Below are positions 36,200-45,627 of a stretch of 64,000 bases of DNA, piece after piece. The stretch is taken from positions 930,001 to 994,000 of the forward strand of contig NZ_JABWTA010000001.1 of assembly GCF_013371495.1 (NCBI RefSeq), in the 5' to 3' direction. This DNA comes from Altererythrobacter lutimaris (GTDB lineage Bacteria; Pseudomonadota; Alphaproteobacteria; Sphingomonadales; Sphingomonadaceae). How positions within the stretch are numbered: the first letter of the stretch is position 1; every line of letters begins with the position of its first letter. A program made the translations under genes and the position numbers. Below the pieces are notes generated by a model that was not told where the DNA came from, made no database searches, and saw only the letters and a list, made by a program, of their open reading frames with translations.

Positions 36200-37816
36200 A
36201 TGACACAACACAAGGTGAAGCCGTTTAAGGCTAAACGTTTCTGGCAGGATCAGAATGGCGCGGTTGCAGCGACCTACGCCCTTGCGTTGATACCCATCAT
36301 TGCTCTTGCCGGTCTGGCGTTTGACTATACGCGCCTGGCGGGAATGGACACCGAGCTGCAAAACGCTGCCGATCAGGCGGCGCTAGCAGGCGCAACGCAG
36401 CTCGACCGGCGGGCGGGCGCAATCAATCGCGCGACCGCGGCGATCCAAGGCGGCCTCGTCGCAAACGAGACATTTTTCGCGAACGATTCTGCCGACCAGA
36501 CCGTCGATGTCACAGACGTAACGCAAATCGTGTTTTACCCGAGCCGTGCTGATGCGGAAGCCGGTACCAATCCGGTCGACAAGAATGCGACAGATGCAGA
36601 CTCGATCGCTCGTTTTGTCGAAGTGACGGTCGATACACGCGCAGCGAACTATGCGCTGACGCCGATCGTCGGTGCGGTCAGCGGTAGCATCAACGCACAA
36701 GCAGTGGCCGGGCTCGGCTCAGCCATTTGCCGCATTCCGCCGCTAATGGTCTGCAATCCGGATGAGCCGGAGACAGGTACAGTCACGACGGAGACACCGT
36801 TTGATATCGCGTCGCGTATTGGAGATGGCTTGCTGACCAAGCCCGGCGGCGGTTCGGGAGGCTGGGGTCCAGGCGTGTATGGCTATCTCAGCGTTGGCGG
36901 TGACGGCGCAAACGAAGTGCGACGAGCGCTTGGTTGGAATACCCCAACGGGCAACTGCATCTCGCAGGACGGGGTCGATGAAGAACTGCTGGTAGACAAC
37001 CAGCCCGGCAACATCGCCAGTGGTCCGGCTGCTATCAACACTCGCTTTGATATTTACGAGGCCAATGGCTGTGTGGATGGGAATGGCAATTGCTCACCCG
37101 CCTTCAACGTGCGCAAGGACCTTGTGCGACCGGCCAATGCCGCCAATGATACCAACTCCTGCAAAATTCAGGGCGGCGAATGGACCGAGCCTGCAAACCC
37201 CTATCGCCCAACCGATCTGAGCGGTGTTCCTGCAACGACCACGATCGACTCCATGGGACACCCGCGGGATATCTGTCACGCACTGGAAGATAGCAATCCC
37301 CTCAATTGCAAAGATGACTTCTTCGGCAATGGAGTGTGGGATCGCGCCGCCTATTTCCGCACGCATTACGGAGCCGCGTTCAACTGGCAGGGCAACGGCA
37401 TGCTCGGACCTAATGTAACGCGCTACGAAACATATCTTTATGAAATCAACAATCACGGTACTGCGCTCGCCGATACGCCTGCGGGCGCAGCCGGAAACCA
37501 ACTGACAACGCGCAACAAAGCGGTTTGTGGTCCAGCGTTAGGAGCGCCCGCTTCAACGTCGACTGACCGCCGAGTGATGTCTGTCGCTGTCATCAATTGT
37601 CGGTTGCACAACGTCAACGGACGTGAGCGCAACCTGCCGGTTCTCACATGGATGGACGTGTTCCTCGTCCAGCCGTCCTTGAATCGTGCGAGCAGCGGCA
37701 AATGGACCGGCAAGGATGACATCTATGTCGAGATCATCCGCGAAGTGGACATTAGCAATTCCGGCACATCGGGCGGACCGTTGATCCGGCGTGATCAGCC
37801 GTATCTGGTGCGCTGA
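36200..37816 (+). CDS. TadG-like pilus-associated protein
   Basis: 538 residues. An N-terminal TadE/TadG-type helix (DQNGAVAATYALALIPIIALAGLAFDYTRL) is followed by TELQNAADQAALAGATQLD, the usual TadG sequence. A large exported part of about 450 residues carries many cysteines and Asn/Gly-rich stretches. No von Willebrand A motif is seen, unlike many TadG proteins. It is a minor pilin-like part of the machine. The stop overlaps the start of the next gene by one base. Confidence 0.9.
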   Translation: MTQHKVKPFKAKRFWQDQNGAVAATYALALIPIIALAGLAFDYTRLAGMDTELQNAADQAALAGATQLDRRAGAINRATAAIQGGLVANETFFANDSADQTVDVTDVTQIVFYPSRADAEAGTNPVDKNATDADSIARFVEVTVDTRAANYALTPIVGAVSGSINAQAVAGLGSAICRIPPLMVCNPDEPETGTVTTETPFDIASRIGDGLLTKPGGGSGGWGPGVYGYLSVGGDGANEVRRALGWNTPTGNCISQDGVDEELLVDNQPGNIASGPAAINTRFDIYEANGCVDGNGNCSPAFNVRKDLVRPANAANDTNSCKIQGGEWTEPANPYRPTDLSGVPATTTIDSMGHPRDICHALEDSNPLNCKDDFFGNGVWDRAAYFRTHYGAAFNWQGNGMLGPNVTRYETYLYEINNHGTALADTPAGAAGNQLTTRNKAVCGPALGAPASTSTDRRVMSVAVINCRLHNVNGRERNLPVLTWMDVFLVQPSLNRASSGKWTGKDDIYVEIIREVDISNSGTSGGPLIRRDQPYLVR

Positions 37817-38319
37817 TGCGGAAAGCTTCACTTCTCTTATGCCAGAAAGGCGCAGCGGCAGCTGAAATGGCGCTGATCCTGCCGTTAGCTGTGCTGATCC
37901 TTTTCACCACGCTAGAAGGCGCGCACTATTTTTACGCGCAGCATCAGGTTGTCAAAGGTGTGCGCGACGGTGCCCGCTGGGGCGCGAGGCAGGACTTTGC
38001 GAGCATTAATTGTCAGAACGGTACCGCAAGTTCAGTGCCGACCGCCATCAGAGACAGCATCCGCAACCTCACGCGAACGGGTCAACTGACTGGCGGCGAG
38101 CCACGCGTACTCGGCTGGGAAGCCGGTGATATCACCGTATCAATCACGTGCCCGACCGACGCCACATCGCAGACCGGAATTTACGATTCCACAGATCGCG
38201 CCCCGCAGATCAATGTCGCTGCCACAGTGGACTATGTGTCGCTTTTTGGCGGTGTCGGCGTGATCAATGATACGGCCAATCTGCGGGCAAGCCAGCAAGC
38301 CACAGTAGTGGGGATTTGA
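37816..38319 (+). CDS. tadE: TadE-like pseudopilin
   Basis: 167 residues. The N-terminal QKGAAAAEMALILPLAVLILFTT is the TadE signature (small residues, glutamate, then a hydrophobic helix), followed by LEGAHYFYAQHQVVKGVRDGARWGAR. TadE-type pseudopilins are processed by the prepilin peptidase and are needed for pilus assembly. The gene is joined to its neighbours by 1- and 4-base overlaps. Confidence 0.9.
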   Translation: MRKASLLLCQKGAAAAEMALILPLAVLILFTTLEGAHYFYAQHQVVKGVRDGARWGARQDFASINCQNGTASSVPTAIRDSIRNLTRTGQLTGGEPRVLGWEAGDITVSITCPTDATSQTGIYDSTDRAPQINVAATVDYVSLFGGVGVINDTANLRASQQATVVGI

Positions 38320-38936
38320 TCATGCATCGTTTTGTGCTCTCATTCCTTCGTGATGAACGCGCTATCGCGGCTGAGTTCGCACTGGTCCTACCCGTATTGC
38401 TCATTTTCGTGATCGGCGCGATCGACGTCGGCTATTACGCCTGGAACCTCAATCAGGCGGAGAAGGCCACGCAAGTCGGCGCACGCTATGCTGCAGTTAC
38501 CAACCCACTCGCACAGGAAATTGCGACGACAAGCTACGTCAATACCAATGTCGGTGGCACAGCAATCGGTCAGGGCGACCGCATCCCTGCAGGAGCCCTA
38601 GGGACGATCACTTGCGTAAGCACTGGCTGCACCTGCACGACAGGCCCCTGCCCTGGCACGACGTTGGATACGACAGCATTCGGATTGCTCGCCGATCGTA
38701 TGCAGAACGTATGGCCACGCATCGCCGATGACGACATCGAAGTAACCTATTCCGGCTCTGGTCTGGGCTACGCAGGCAACCCTAATGGCGCAGACATATC
38801 TCCGATCATTACTGTCCGACTTCTGGACATGGAATACACGCCCCTCACCTTCACCCCTTTTGATGGCAATGTGGGCTTACCAGACTTTTCATATTCGCTG
38901 ACTGCTGAAGATATTTCAGGGACGGCGTCCAATTGA
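38316..38936 (+). CDS. TadE/TadF-like pseudopilin
   Basis: 206 residues. It starts with a short basic leader, then DERAIAAEFALVLPVLLIFVIGAIDVGYYAW and NLNQAEKATQVGARYA, the pattern of TadE/TadF proteins. The rest is an exported domain with four clustered cysteines (TCVSTGCTCTTGPC). It overlaps the previous gene by 4 bases. Together with the two upstream genes it gives three TadE/F/G-type proteins. Confidence 0.88.
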   Translation: MIMHRFVLSFLRDERAIAAEFALVLPVLLIFVIGAIDVGYYAWNLNQAEKATQVGARYAAVTNPLAQEIATTSYVNTNVGGTAIGQGDRIPAGALGTITCVSTGCTCTTGPCPGTTLDTTAFGLLADRMQNVWPRIADDDIEVTYSGSGLGYAGNPNGADISPIITVRLLDMEYTPLTFTPFDGNVGLPDFSYSLTAEDISGTASN

Positions 38937-38944
38937 GGCAAAAG

Positions 38945-40129
38945 ATGGGACGGATCGAAGACATTACACAAGGTTCGATAGGCCGCGCGAGCGAATTGCC
39001 TGACGGCGTTTTCGTTGTCGCCGACGCTCGCCATCTGTCCGATCTTGGCCAGATCAGTGCCCGATTGATCACGTGCGAATGCGCGATCGACGAAGCACTT
39101 CCCAAGCCTGAACTTATGGGCGCAAAGATAATTGTCATCGAAGTCGATCCTGCGTCGCACAATTCTCTCCAACGTGTGGACCAATTGCGCAGCGATTGGC
39201 CCAATGTTCCAGTCATCGCGGGCCTGGCCGATGTTGACATAGCCACAACCCGGCAATTGCTACGCCGGGGTGTCGCTGACATCGTGTCCTTGCCCTTCAC
39301 CATTGACGAGCTGGTCACAGCAATTGTCGATGCCGCTGAGCAAATTGAGCCAGACGCTGATGAGGATGCGCCCCTCGCACCGTTTGTGGCGGTCTTGAAG
39401 AGTATCGGCGGATCGGGCGCCACCACGATTGCCACCCATCTCGCATCGGACCTCGCTGAAGCCTATGGCGAAGACAAGCGTGCCTGCATCATTGATCTGG
39501 ATCTGCAATCTGGCGACGCATCGTCATTCATTGGCGCAAATCCTCGCTTGACGCTTGCTGACCTGATGGAAGCGGATGGCCGCCTGGATGGTGAATTGCT
39601 CCGCTCAGTTACAAGCAGCTCGCAAGCACCCAATGTGGACGTGATAGCCGCGCCGCATGACATCATGCCAATCGAAGCGCTGGAGTTTGACACTCTGATG
39701 CATGTCGTAAAGATTGCGAGGCGTCAGTACGATCTGGTTGTTGTCGATCTTCCCGCATCCTTTACCAACTGGTCGCTTTCAACCGTGTTTGCAGCGGATC
39801 AAACGCTGCTTATCGGCAATCTCACTATTCCAAGCCTGCGCCATGCGAAGCGGCAGCTCGATTTCCTTGTTTCCATGGGTCTCTCCCGCGAAGCAATTCA
39901 GGTCGTCCTGAACCGCGTCGAGAAGAAACTCTTCAAGACAATCAGCGCGTCTGACGCAGAAGACGCGCTCAAGCACCCGATCCTTGCGACAATTCACGAA
40001 GAGGGAGCCCTTCCCCGCACAGCGCAGGATCAAGGCGTTCTGATCAATGCGATCCAGAAACGCAGCAAATTCATGAAAGACATCAACGAGCTGGCTGACC
40101 GGTTGATAGAAAAGCTAGCAGAGGAATAA
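38945..40129 (+). CDS. cpaE: Pilus assembly ATPase-like protein CpaE/TadZ
   Basis: 394 residues from the ATG at 38945, with GAGG 6 bases ahead; a TTG at 38933 is possible. An N-terminal receiver-like domain (about 1-125: IIVIEVDPASHN, LRRGVADIVSLPFTIDELV) is followed by a ParA/MinD-type ATPase domain with the deviant loop SIGGSGATT, in which alanine replaces the usual invoking lysine of GKT. CIIDLDLQSGDAS and YDLVVVDLPASF follow. TadZ proteins mark the pole and place the pilus machine. Weak or altered ATPase activity is expected. Confidence 0.93.
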   Translation: MGRIEDITQGSIGRASELPDGVFVVADARHLSDLGQISARLITCECAIDEALPKPELMGAKIIVIEVDPASHNSLQRVDQLRSDWPNVPVIAGLADVDIATTRQLLRRGVADIVSLPFTIDELVTAIVDAAEQIEPDADEDAPLAPFVAVLKSIGGSGATTIATHLASDLAEAYGEDKRACIIDLDLQSGDASSFIGANPRLTLADLMEADGRLDGELLRSVTSSSQAPNVDVIAAPHDIMPIEALEFDTLMHVVKIARRQYDLVVVDLPASFTNWSLSTVFAADQTLLIGNLTIPSLRHAKRQLDFLVSMGLSREAIQVVLNRVEKKLFKTISASDAEDALKHPILATIHEEGALPRTAQDQGVLINAIQKRSKFMKDINELADRLIEKLAEE

Positions 40130-40135
40130 GCAGTC

Positions 40136-41533
40136 ATGTGGAAGATCAAACGTCCTGACGCAGCGCTCCGCGAGGAAACCGCACCGCAGATTTTTGACGG
40201 CGAAGAAGACAATTACGAAGCAGAAGTTGTCACCCTTCACCCGCAGATCTCCGAGCGTGAAGGCCATTTACTGCAGATCCGCATGGCGATCCACCAGTCG
40301 CTGCTGGACAAAATCAATCTGTCGATGCTCGACAAGCTCCCTGAAGAGCAAATCAAGGCTGAGATCAGCGCGATTGTTCCTGAGCTGCTTGCGACATTCG
40401 ATTCTCCGCTCAACCGCGAAGAGCGCGCAAACCTCGTTGATGAAGTTCTGGACGAATTGCTCGGGCTTGGGCCTATCGAGCCGCTTCTCAAAGACGAGAG
40501 CATCACCGATATTCTCGTGAACGGCGCGGATACCGTGTTTGTCGAGCGCGGCGGTGTGCTTGAGCGTGTCTCAACCCGCTTCCAAGATGAAAAGCACTTG
40601 ATGCGCATCATCCAGAAGGTTGTGAGCGCGGTCGGCCGCCGGATCGATGAAAGTTCGCCATTCGTCGATGCGCGTCTCAGCGACGGCAGCCGTGTTAACG
40701 CGATCATCGCGCCGCTTGCGCTCGATGGGTCGCTTCTCTCCATTCGTAAATTCGCAAAGATCCCGATCAGCATGCAAAAGCTGGTCGATCTGGGCTCCGT
40801 GCCTGAGCCCATGGCCGAAGTGCTCCGCGCTGTCGTGAAATCGCGCCGTAACGTGCTGATTTCCGGTGGTACGGGCTCTGGTAAGACGACCATGCTCAAC
40901 GCGCTTTCGAGCTTTATTGATGAGCGTGAGCGGATCGTAACGATTGAAGACTCTGCGGAACTTCAGCTGCAGCAAAGCCATGTTGCGCGTCTTGAAACGA
41001 GGCCGCCGAACATTGAAGGACGCGGCGAAGTCAACCAGCGAGACCTCGTTAAGAACGCTCTGCGTATGCGTCCGGACCGGATCATCGTCGGTGAGGTTCG
41101 TGCAGGTGAAGCCTTCGACATGCTTCAAGCGATGAACACCGGCCACGATGGCTCCATGACGACCGTACACGCCAACAATTCGCGCGATTCCTTGAGCCGT
41201 GTTGAGCAGATGATCGGTATGAGCGGCATTGATATGCCGGTTCGCGCAGCACGCAATCAGATCGCGTCTGCGATCCACGTCGTAGTGCAGGTCTCTCGCC
41301 TCAGCGATGGTCGGCGTAAGGTCACCAGCCTCTCCGAGCTAACCGGCATGGAAGGCGACACCATCACTATGCAGGAGATCTTCCGCTTTAAGATTGAAGG
41401 CGTCGATGACAATCGACAGGTTATCGGCCACTTCGAAGCGACTGGTATCAGGCCGAAATTCCTGCTCGATGCGGAAGCGCACGGCATCAAACTGCCTGCG
41501 GACCTTTTCCGCCCAGAGACGCGACTGGACTGA
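40136..41533 (+). CDS. cpaF: Pilus assembly ATPase CpaF/TadA
   Basis: 465 residues of the type II/IV secretion ATPase family. After an N-terminal helical region, [20 protein letters not shown] begins the N2 domain. Walker [10 protein letters not shown] (lysine 250), is followed by the Asp box region ([12 protein letters not shown]), Walker B ([19 protein letters not shown]) and the His box ([13 protein letters not shown]). It powers Flp pilus assembly from the cytoplasm. It lies 6 bases after cpaE and 5 bases before tadB. Confidence 0.97.
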   Translation: MWKIKRPDAALREETAPQIFDGEEDNYEAEVVTLHPQISEREGHLLQIRMAIHQSLLDKINLSMLDKLPEEQIKAEISAIVPELLATFDSPLNREERANLVDEVLDELLGLGPIEPLLKDESITDILVNGADTVFVERGGVLERVSTRFQDEKHLMRIIQKVVSAVGRRIDESSPFVDARLSDGSRVNAIIAPLALDGSLLSIRKFAKIPISMQKLVDLGSVPEPMAEVLRAVVKSRRNVLISGGTGSGKTTMLNALSSFIDERERIVTIEDSAELQLQQSHVARLETRPPNIEGRGEVNQRDLVKNALRMRPDRIIVGEVRAGEAFDMLQAMNTGHDGSMTTVHANNSRDSLSRVEQMIGMSGIDMPVRAARNQIASAIHVVVQVSRLSDGRRKVTSLSELTGMEGDTITMQEIFRFKIEGVDDNRQVIGHFEATGIRPKFLLDAEAHGIKLPADLFRPETRLD

Positions 41534-41538
41534 TCGAT

Positions 41539-42540
41539 ATGACCTTAGAGATCACCCGCATCCTCATCATGGTCGCCGTTTTCGCGGCAGTGTTCCTCAT
41601 CGCTCAGGCTGTTGCGACGAGCTATGCGGCAAACCGCTCTTACCGCGGAGCCGTCAATAAACGTCTGCGCATGATCGGCTCTGGCGAGAACCGCGAGGTT
41701 GTCGTCGGCAAGCTCATTAAGAACCGGCCGCGCGACCGTGCAGAACTGCCCGAAGGCGTCGAGGCCTTGATCGCCAAATTCGAGAAGATGGTGTTCGCTG
41801 CGGCGGTGCCCTTCTCCGCCGGACAGATCATGGTCTTCATGGCATTGGGCTTCGTGGCCGTCTTCCTGATCGGAGTCCTCTTTTCAGCCGCCAGCGGCGC
41901 AGGTGTCGGTATCGGCAGTATTTTTCTGGTTCTGCTATTCGCAGCGGCGGTAACGATCTTCATTCCGTGGCTGGTCATCAGCAGCCTCGCGCAATCGCGC
42001 CGTAACAAGATGGAAAAGCAATTCCCAGTTGCACTCGACATCTTCGTTCGCGCGCTTCGTTCAGGCCACCCCATCGCTTCTGCCATCGACTTGCTTACAA
42101 AGGAAATGGAAGATCCGATCGGATCGGAGTTCGGCCTCATCAGCGATGAAGTCGCTTATGGTGCAGACTTGATCGGCGCCTTGGAGCATATGGCGGAGCG
42201 CTGGGACCTTGAGGACATGCGGATGTTCGTGGTCTCGCTTTCAGTACAAAGCCAGACCGGCGGCAATCTGGCGGAGATCCTTGAGAACATCGCCAAGGTT
42301 ATTCGAGATAGGCATCAGATGTTCATGAAGGTTCGCGCATTGAGTTCAGAAGGCCGCATGACTGGCTGGATGCTGACCGGCCTTCCTGTAGTCACCTTTG
42401 TCATGATCTTCATGATGGCGCCGCAATATTATCTCGATCCCTCTGAAGACCCAATCTTCATTTACAGCGCGATCACGCTGGTCACGATGTATTTCCTGGG
42501 TGTCTATGTCATCCGTCGCTTGATCGATCTCAAGGTGTGA
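41539..42540 (+). CDS. tadB: Inner-membrane platform protein TadB
   Basis: 333 residues. A membrane helix is at the N-terminus, two are near 95-150, and a T2SF (GspF-like) domain (FPVALDIFVRALRSGHPIASAID, ISDEVAYGADLIGALEHMAERW, QTGGNLAEILENIAKVIRDR) is followed by two C-terminal helices. TadB and TadC form the platform that couples the CpaF motor to pilin. It lies 1 base before tadC. Confidence 0.95.
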   Translation: MTLEITRILIMVAVFAAVFLIAQAVATSYAANRSYRGAVNKRLRMIGSGENREVVVGKLIKNRPRDRAELPEGVEALIAKFEKMVFAAAVPFSAGQIMVFMALGFVAVFLIGVLFSAASGAGVGIGSIFLVLLFAAAVTIFIPWLVISSLAQSRRNKMEKQFPVALDIFVRALRSGHPIASAIDLLTKEMEDPIGSEFGLISDEVAYGADLIGALEHMAERWDLEDMRMFVVSLSVQSQTGGNLAEILENIAKVIRDRHQMFMKVRALSSEGRMTGWMLTGLPVVTFVMIFMMAPQYYLDPSEDPIFIYSAITLVTMYFLGVYVIRRLIDLKV

Positions 42541-42541
42541 C

Positions 42542-43507
42542 ATGATTGAACTTGCTTCTTCCAACTGGATCATCCGAGCGCTGCTGCTGGTCGTTATCTT
42601 CGGCCTCGTTGCACTTGTCGTATTTGTCATTTCAAACCTGACTTCGCGCAGGCTACAAGTGACGCGCGAGCTTGCTGCAATGTCTTCAGATACGACATCG
42701 CCAACCGCTGAATCGCTGACTCGCAAGCGCAATGACGGCGCTTGGGCAAAGCTCGCCAAGCAGATCGAGAATGCAGGACTCAACCTCGGCGATACCGCTG
42801 AAACGGAGATTTCCAAGCAGTTGAAGGCCGCTGGCTACATGTCACCGACCGCACCGCGTGTTTACACGCTGGTCCGGCTGCTGATGATCTTTGTCTTCCC
42901 GTGTCTGTACTTGCTCGCGGCGTTCAACTCGGCTGAGCCGCCGAGCGTCACGCGCATGTATTTCACTTGCGGGATTCTGATGGTTCTGGGGCTCTATGTC
43001 CCTAACCTCTTCATCCGCGCGAAGGCCGAGCGGCGTCGCCAGGAAATCGTCAATGGCTTCCCCGATGCGCTCGACCTCATGTTGGTCTGCGTGGAAGCCG
43101 GACTTGGCCTGGAATCTACGCTCGACCGCGTAGGCCGTGAAGTCGTCACCAGCCACCCGCGCATCGCCTCAATGCTCACGCAGACAACCTTGCGTATGCG
43201 CGCTGGTGCAACGCGCGAAGATTCCTTGCGCAAGATGGGCGACGAAGCTGGTGTCGATGAAATCCGCTCTTTCTCGACCTTGCTTGTCCAGTCAGACAAA
43301 CTCGGCACGAGCCTCGCACAAACGCTGCGCGTTTATGCCGCAGAGATGCGCGAAGCGCGCCGTTTACGCGCAGAGGAGAAAGCGCACCGTTTGCCTGTGC
43401 TTATCTCGATACCACTGGTACTGTTCATGCTACCATCCATGATTGGCGTGCTGACATTGCCTGCGATTGTCCGCGCTATCCGCGAAATTATGCCGGCACT
43501 TTCTTGA
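42542..43507 (+). CDS. tadC: Inner-membrane platform protein TadC
   Basis: 321 residues with the same T2SF architecture as TadB. An N-terminal helix and two helices near 105-160 are followed by NGFPDALDLMLVCVEAGLGLESTLDRVG, LVQSDKLGTSLAQTLRVYAAEMREARRLRAEEKA and a C-terminal helix with LPSMIGVLTLPAIV. It pairs with TadB. TadD follows after 10 bases. Confidence 0.95.
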   Translation: MIELASSNWIIRALLLVVIFGLVALVVFVISNLTSRRLQVTRELAAMSSDTTSPTAESLTRKRNDGAWAKLAKQIENAGLNLGDTAETEISKQLKAAGYMSPTAPRVYTLVRLLMIFVFPCLYLLAAFNSAEPPSVTRMYFTCGILMVLGLYVPNLFIRAKAERRRQEIVNGFPDALDLMLVCVEAGLGLESTLDRVGREVVTSHPRIASMLTQTTLRMRAGATREDSLRKMGDEAGVDEIRSFSTLLVQSDKLGTSLAQTLRVYAAEMREARRLRAEEKAHRLPVLISIPLVLFMLPSMIGVLTLPAIVRAIREIMPALS

Positions 43508-43517
43508 GGGGGAAATC

Positions 43518-44381
43518 ATGAAAACTGCATTCCGCATCACAACAATAGCACTGGCCGCCACTGCATTGTCAGGCTGTCAGGGCTTTAACGAGCTGTTCTC
43601 CTTCAAACAAACACGTGCTGAAACGCCGGTTGCAATGGCATCGGTTTTCGGCATGGAAGAGCTTGAGCAAGGCCGCGCCGCCCTCAAGGCTGGTCACGTC
43701 GCCCGCGCTATTGATCTGTTTCGTTTGGCGGCAATGAACGAGGAGACCGCTCCAGCCGCCTTCAACGGAATGGCTGTTGCGTATACCAAGCTGGGGCGCG
43801 CTGATCTTGCGGAACGGTATTTCAACACCGCGATTACGCTGGATTCAAGCAATGCCAAATTCGCGGCTAATCTTGCGCGCTTCTACAGCTCCGATCTGGG
43901 TCAAAGCCAGCGCGCGCTCGCGATGCGCGAAGCCGAAGCAAAAGCCAAGCTTGCGTCAGCTGAGAAAGCTGCTGTGTCTCAAGGCCTGCTCAATCAAACT
44001 GCATCCGAGCGCAGGCTCGGCGCTGTGACGATCGAAACGGCAAAGCCACTCGCAGTGACGCGCACGGATCGCCGCGAGCTGATGCTTGCGACTAGCAGCA
44101 GTGTTGCTGAGAATGGCGGCAATCTCGCTGCAGTATCGTCGCGCAAGACAAGCGCGAAGGGCTCTGGTTCCGACGTCGAGGCAGCGGTTGAAGACGCAAC
44201 AGCTAACGCTGTCACCAAGAAGCGCAATCCTACAGTTATCAGCATGTTGGGTATCGGCCGTGAGACGACCGGTCGGCCTGCGCGCATCAGTGTTGCAAAG
44301 CCTGGTTCGCAAGGCGTGACCCGCCCACGCGCTCGCAATTACCCGGTTCGCGTTGAGCTGACCCGCCGACCCAACAGATAA
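43518..44381 (+). CDS. tadD: TPR lipoprotein TadD
   Basis: 287 residues from the ATG at 43518, with GAGGGGG ahead. A lipoprotein signal with LSGC lies near residue 20. TPR repeats follow in the first half (RAALKAGHVARAIDLFRLAA, AFNGMAVAYTKLGRADLAERYFNTA, KFAANLARFY). The C-terminal half is low-complexity, Ala/Arg/Ser-rich. TadD helps secretin assembly in tad systems. An earlier in-frame start inside tadC was rejected. Confidence 0.92.
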   Translation: MKTAFRITTIALAATALSGCQGFNELFSFKQTRAETPVAMASVFGMEELEQGRAALKAGHVARAIDLFRLAAMNEETAPAAFNGMAVAYTKLGRADLAERYFNTAITLDSSNAKFAANLARFYSSDLGQSQRALAMREAEAKAKLASAEKAAVSQGLLNQTASERRLGAVTIETAKPLAVTRTDRRELMLATSSSVAENGGNLAAVSSRKTSAKGSGSDVEAAVEDATANAVTKKRNPTVISMLGIGRETTGRPARISVAKPGSQGVTRPRARNYPVRVELTRRPNR

Positions 44382-44390
44382 GGGCTTTCC

Positions 44391-44861
44391 ATGATAGCTG
44401 AACTGTTGTGGCCCGCGGGCCTCACACTGCTGCTTGCCATCGGTGCGCTGAGCGACATCAAGGATCGACGCTTGCCCAACTGGCTGTCCTTGCTGCTGTT
44501 GATCTATGGCCTCGCGCACGGTTTCTATCTCGACCAATGGGCTGGTTTGGGCTGGCACGGTCTGCACGCGCTCATCGCCTTGCTCGTGGGTATGCCGCTC
44601 TTTGCGATGAAGTGGTTCGGTGGAGGCGACGTAAAGTTCTACACCGGAGCCGCTGCATTTTTTGCCGTAAGTGACGGTGTACAAATGCTTTTATGGGTGT
44701 CGCTGCTGGGTGTTGCGCTCATGCTTGGCTGGATTGTTTTGCGACGTCTCATCCGCAAAGCGAAAAGCGCTCCAACAGGAAATCACGCTCTGTTTCCCTA
44801 TGGAGTGGCAATCATGGCAGGTGCAGCCGCACTCGCCTGGTCGAAGTCACCTATTATCTAA
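44391..44861 (+). CDS. cpaA: Prepilin peptidase CpaA/TadV
   Basis: 156 residues with about five membrane helices. The two catalytic aspartates of A24 peptidases are present, D22 in GALSDIKDRRLPN and D80 in FGGGDVKFY. It lacks the N-methylase half, as usual for TadV. It is expected to cut the Flp prepilin and the TadE-like proteins of this locus. It lies 9 bases after tadD and closes the recognised tad set. Confidence 0.95.
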   Translation: MIAELLWPAGLTLLLAIGALSDIKDRRLPNWLSLLLLIYGLAHGFYLDQWAGLGWHGLHALIALLVGMPLFAMKWFGGGDVKFYTGAAAFFAVSDGVQMLLWVSLLGVALMLGWIVLRRLIRKAKSAPTGNHALFPYGVAIMAGAAALAWSKSPII

Positions 44862-44940
44862 TTCGGGCTTCGCGCTCCCATTTTCTGACAGAACCGCCAA
44901 TTGCTTTGCGATTAGCGACTACCGTGGCAATACGTAATGC

Positions 44941-45627
44941 ATGTCGGTGCAGCCACACCTTGCAACGCAGAACTCTGCTCCAGGCCCTTTGATCAAAGGG
45001 GCTATATATCTCGTGGCTGCAGTGGCAGGCATAGCCACCGGTTTGGCAGTTTCAGTTGCTTTAACCGGAGGCAAGGCAACGGCCGCAACAACTTCGGAAT
45101 ACCCGCTACGTATTGCTCTTCCTGAAGTGGAGATCATTGCGCCATCAATCGATGTGCAGCGTACCGATAGGCCAAGCTCGGTTATACCTGCTGATGCTCT
45201 GGCTGCGCGCACCCCATTGGACAATGCACCGCAATTAAACACCGCTTCTCTCGCAGCGCCCAGTGAACCAATCTCAATCGGACCCGCTGGGATGATGACG
45301 CTCGATTATGATCTGGCGCAATTCGCATCAGCCAATCAGGGCGGCGGTACCAGCGATGGCAGCGTCCAAACCAGCATGGCCTTGCAAGTTAACGGGGTTG
45401 CGCGCGGCTCGGCTCAGATCCGTGTCGCAGACAGCGCACAGATCCTCATTGCAACAGGCTCGCTTGCGAGCGCAATCGGGGAACAAGCCTCTTCATTGCC
45501 CCCTCGCCTGAAAACAGCTTTAGATGATGGCACAGGCTTCCTGCCGTTCTACGAGCTTCGCGCGGCTGGTATCGATGTTCAGTACGACCCAGTGAACGAC
45601 CGGATAGCGCTTACCCTGCCTGGCTAG
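44941..45627 (+). CDS. Membrane-anchored protein of unknown function, end of tad locus
   Basis: 228 residues. A cytoplasmic tail of about 20 residues is followed by one membrane helix (GAIYLVAAVAGIATGLAVSVAL) and an exported part that is Pro/Ala/Ser-rich before about 110. The last 110 residues look folded: a segment SMALQVNGVARGSAQIRVADSAQILI and a C-terminal FYELRAAGIDVQYDPVNDRIALT. I do not recognise a family. Position and strand suggest it belongs to the pilus locus. The ribosome binding site is weak. The stop overlaps the convergent GNAT gene by 17 bases. Confidence 0.75.
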   Translation: MSVQPHLATQNSAPGPLIKGAIYLVAAVAGIATGLAVSVALTGGKATAATTSEYPLRIALPEVEIIAPSIDVQRTDRPSSVIPADALAARTPLDNAPQLNTASLAAPSEPISIGPAGMMTLDYDLAQFASANQGGGTSDGSVQTSMALQVNGVARGSAQIRVADSAQILIATGSLASAIGEQASSLPPRLKTALDDGTGFLPFYELRAAGIDVQYDPVNDRIALTLPG

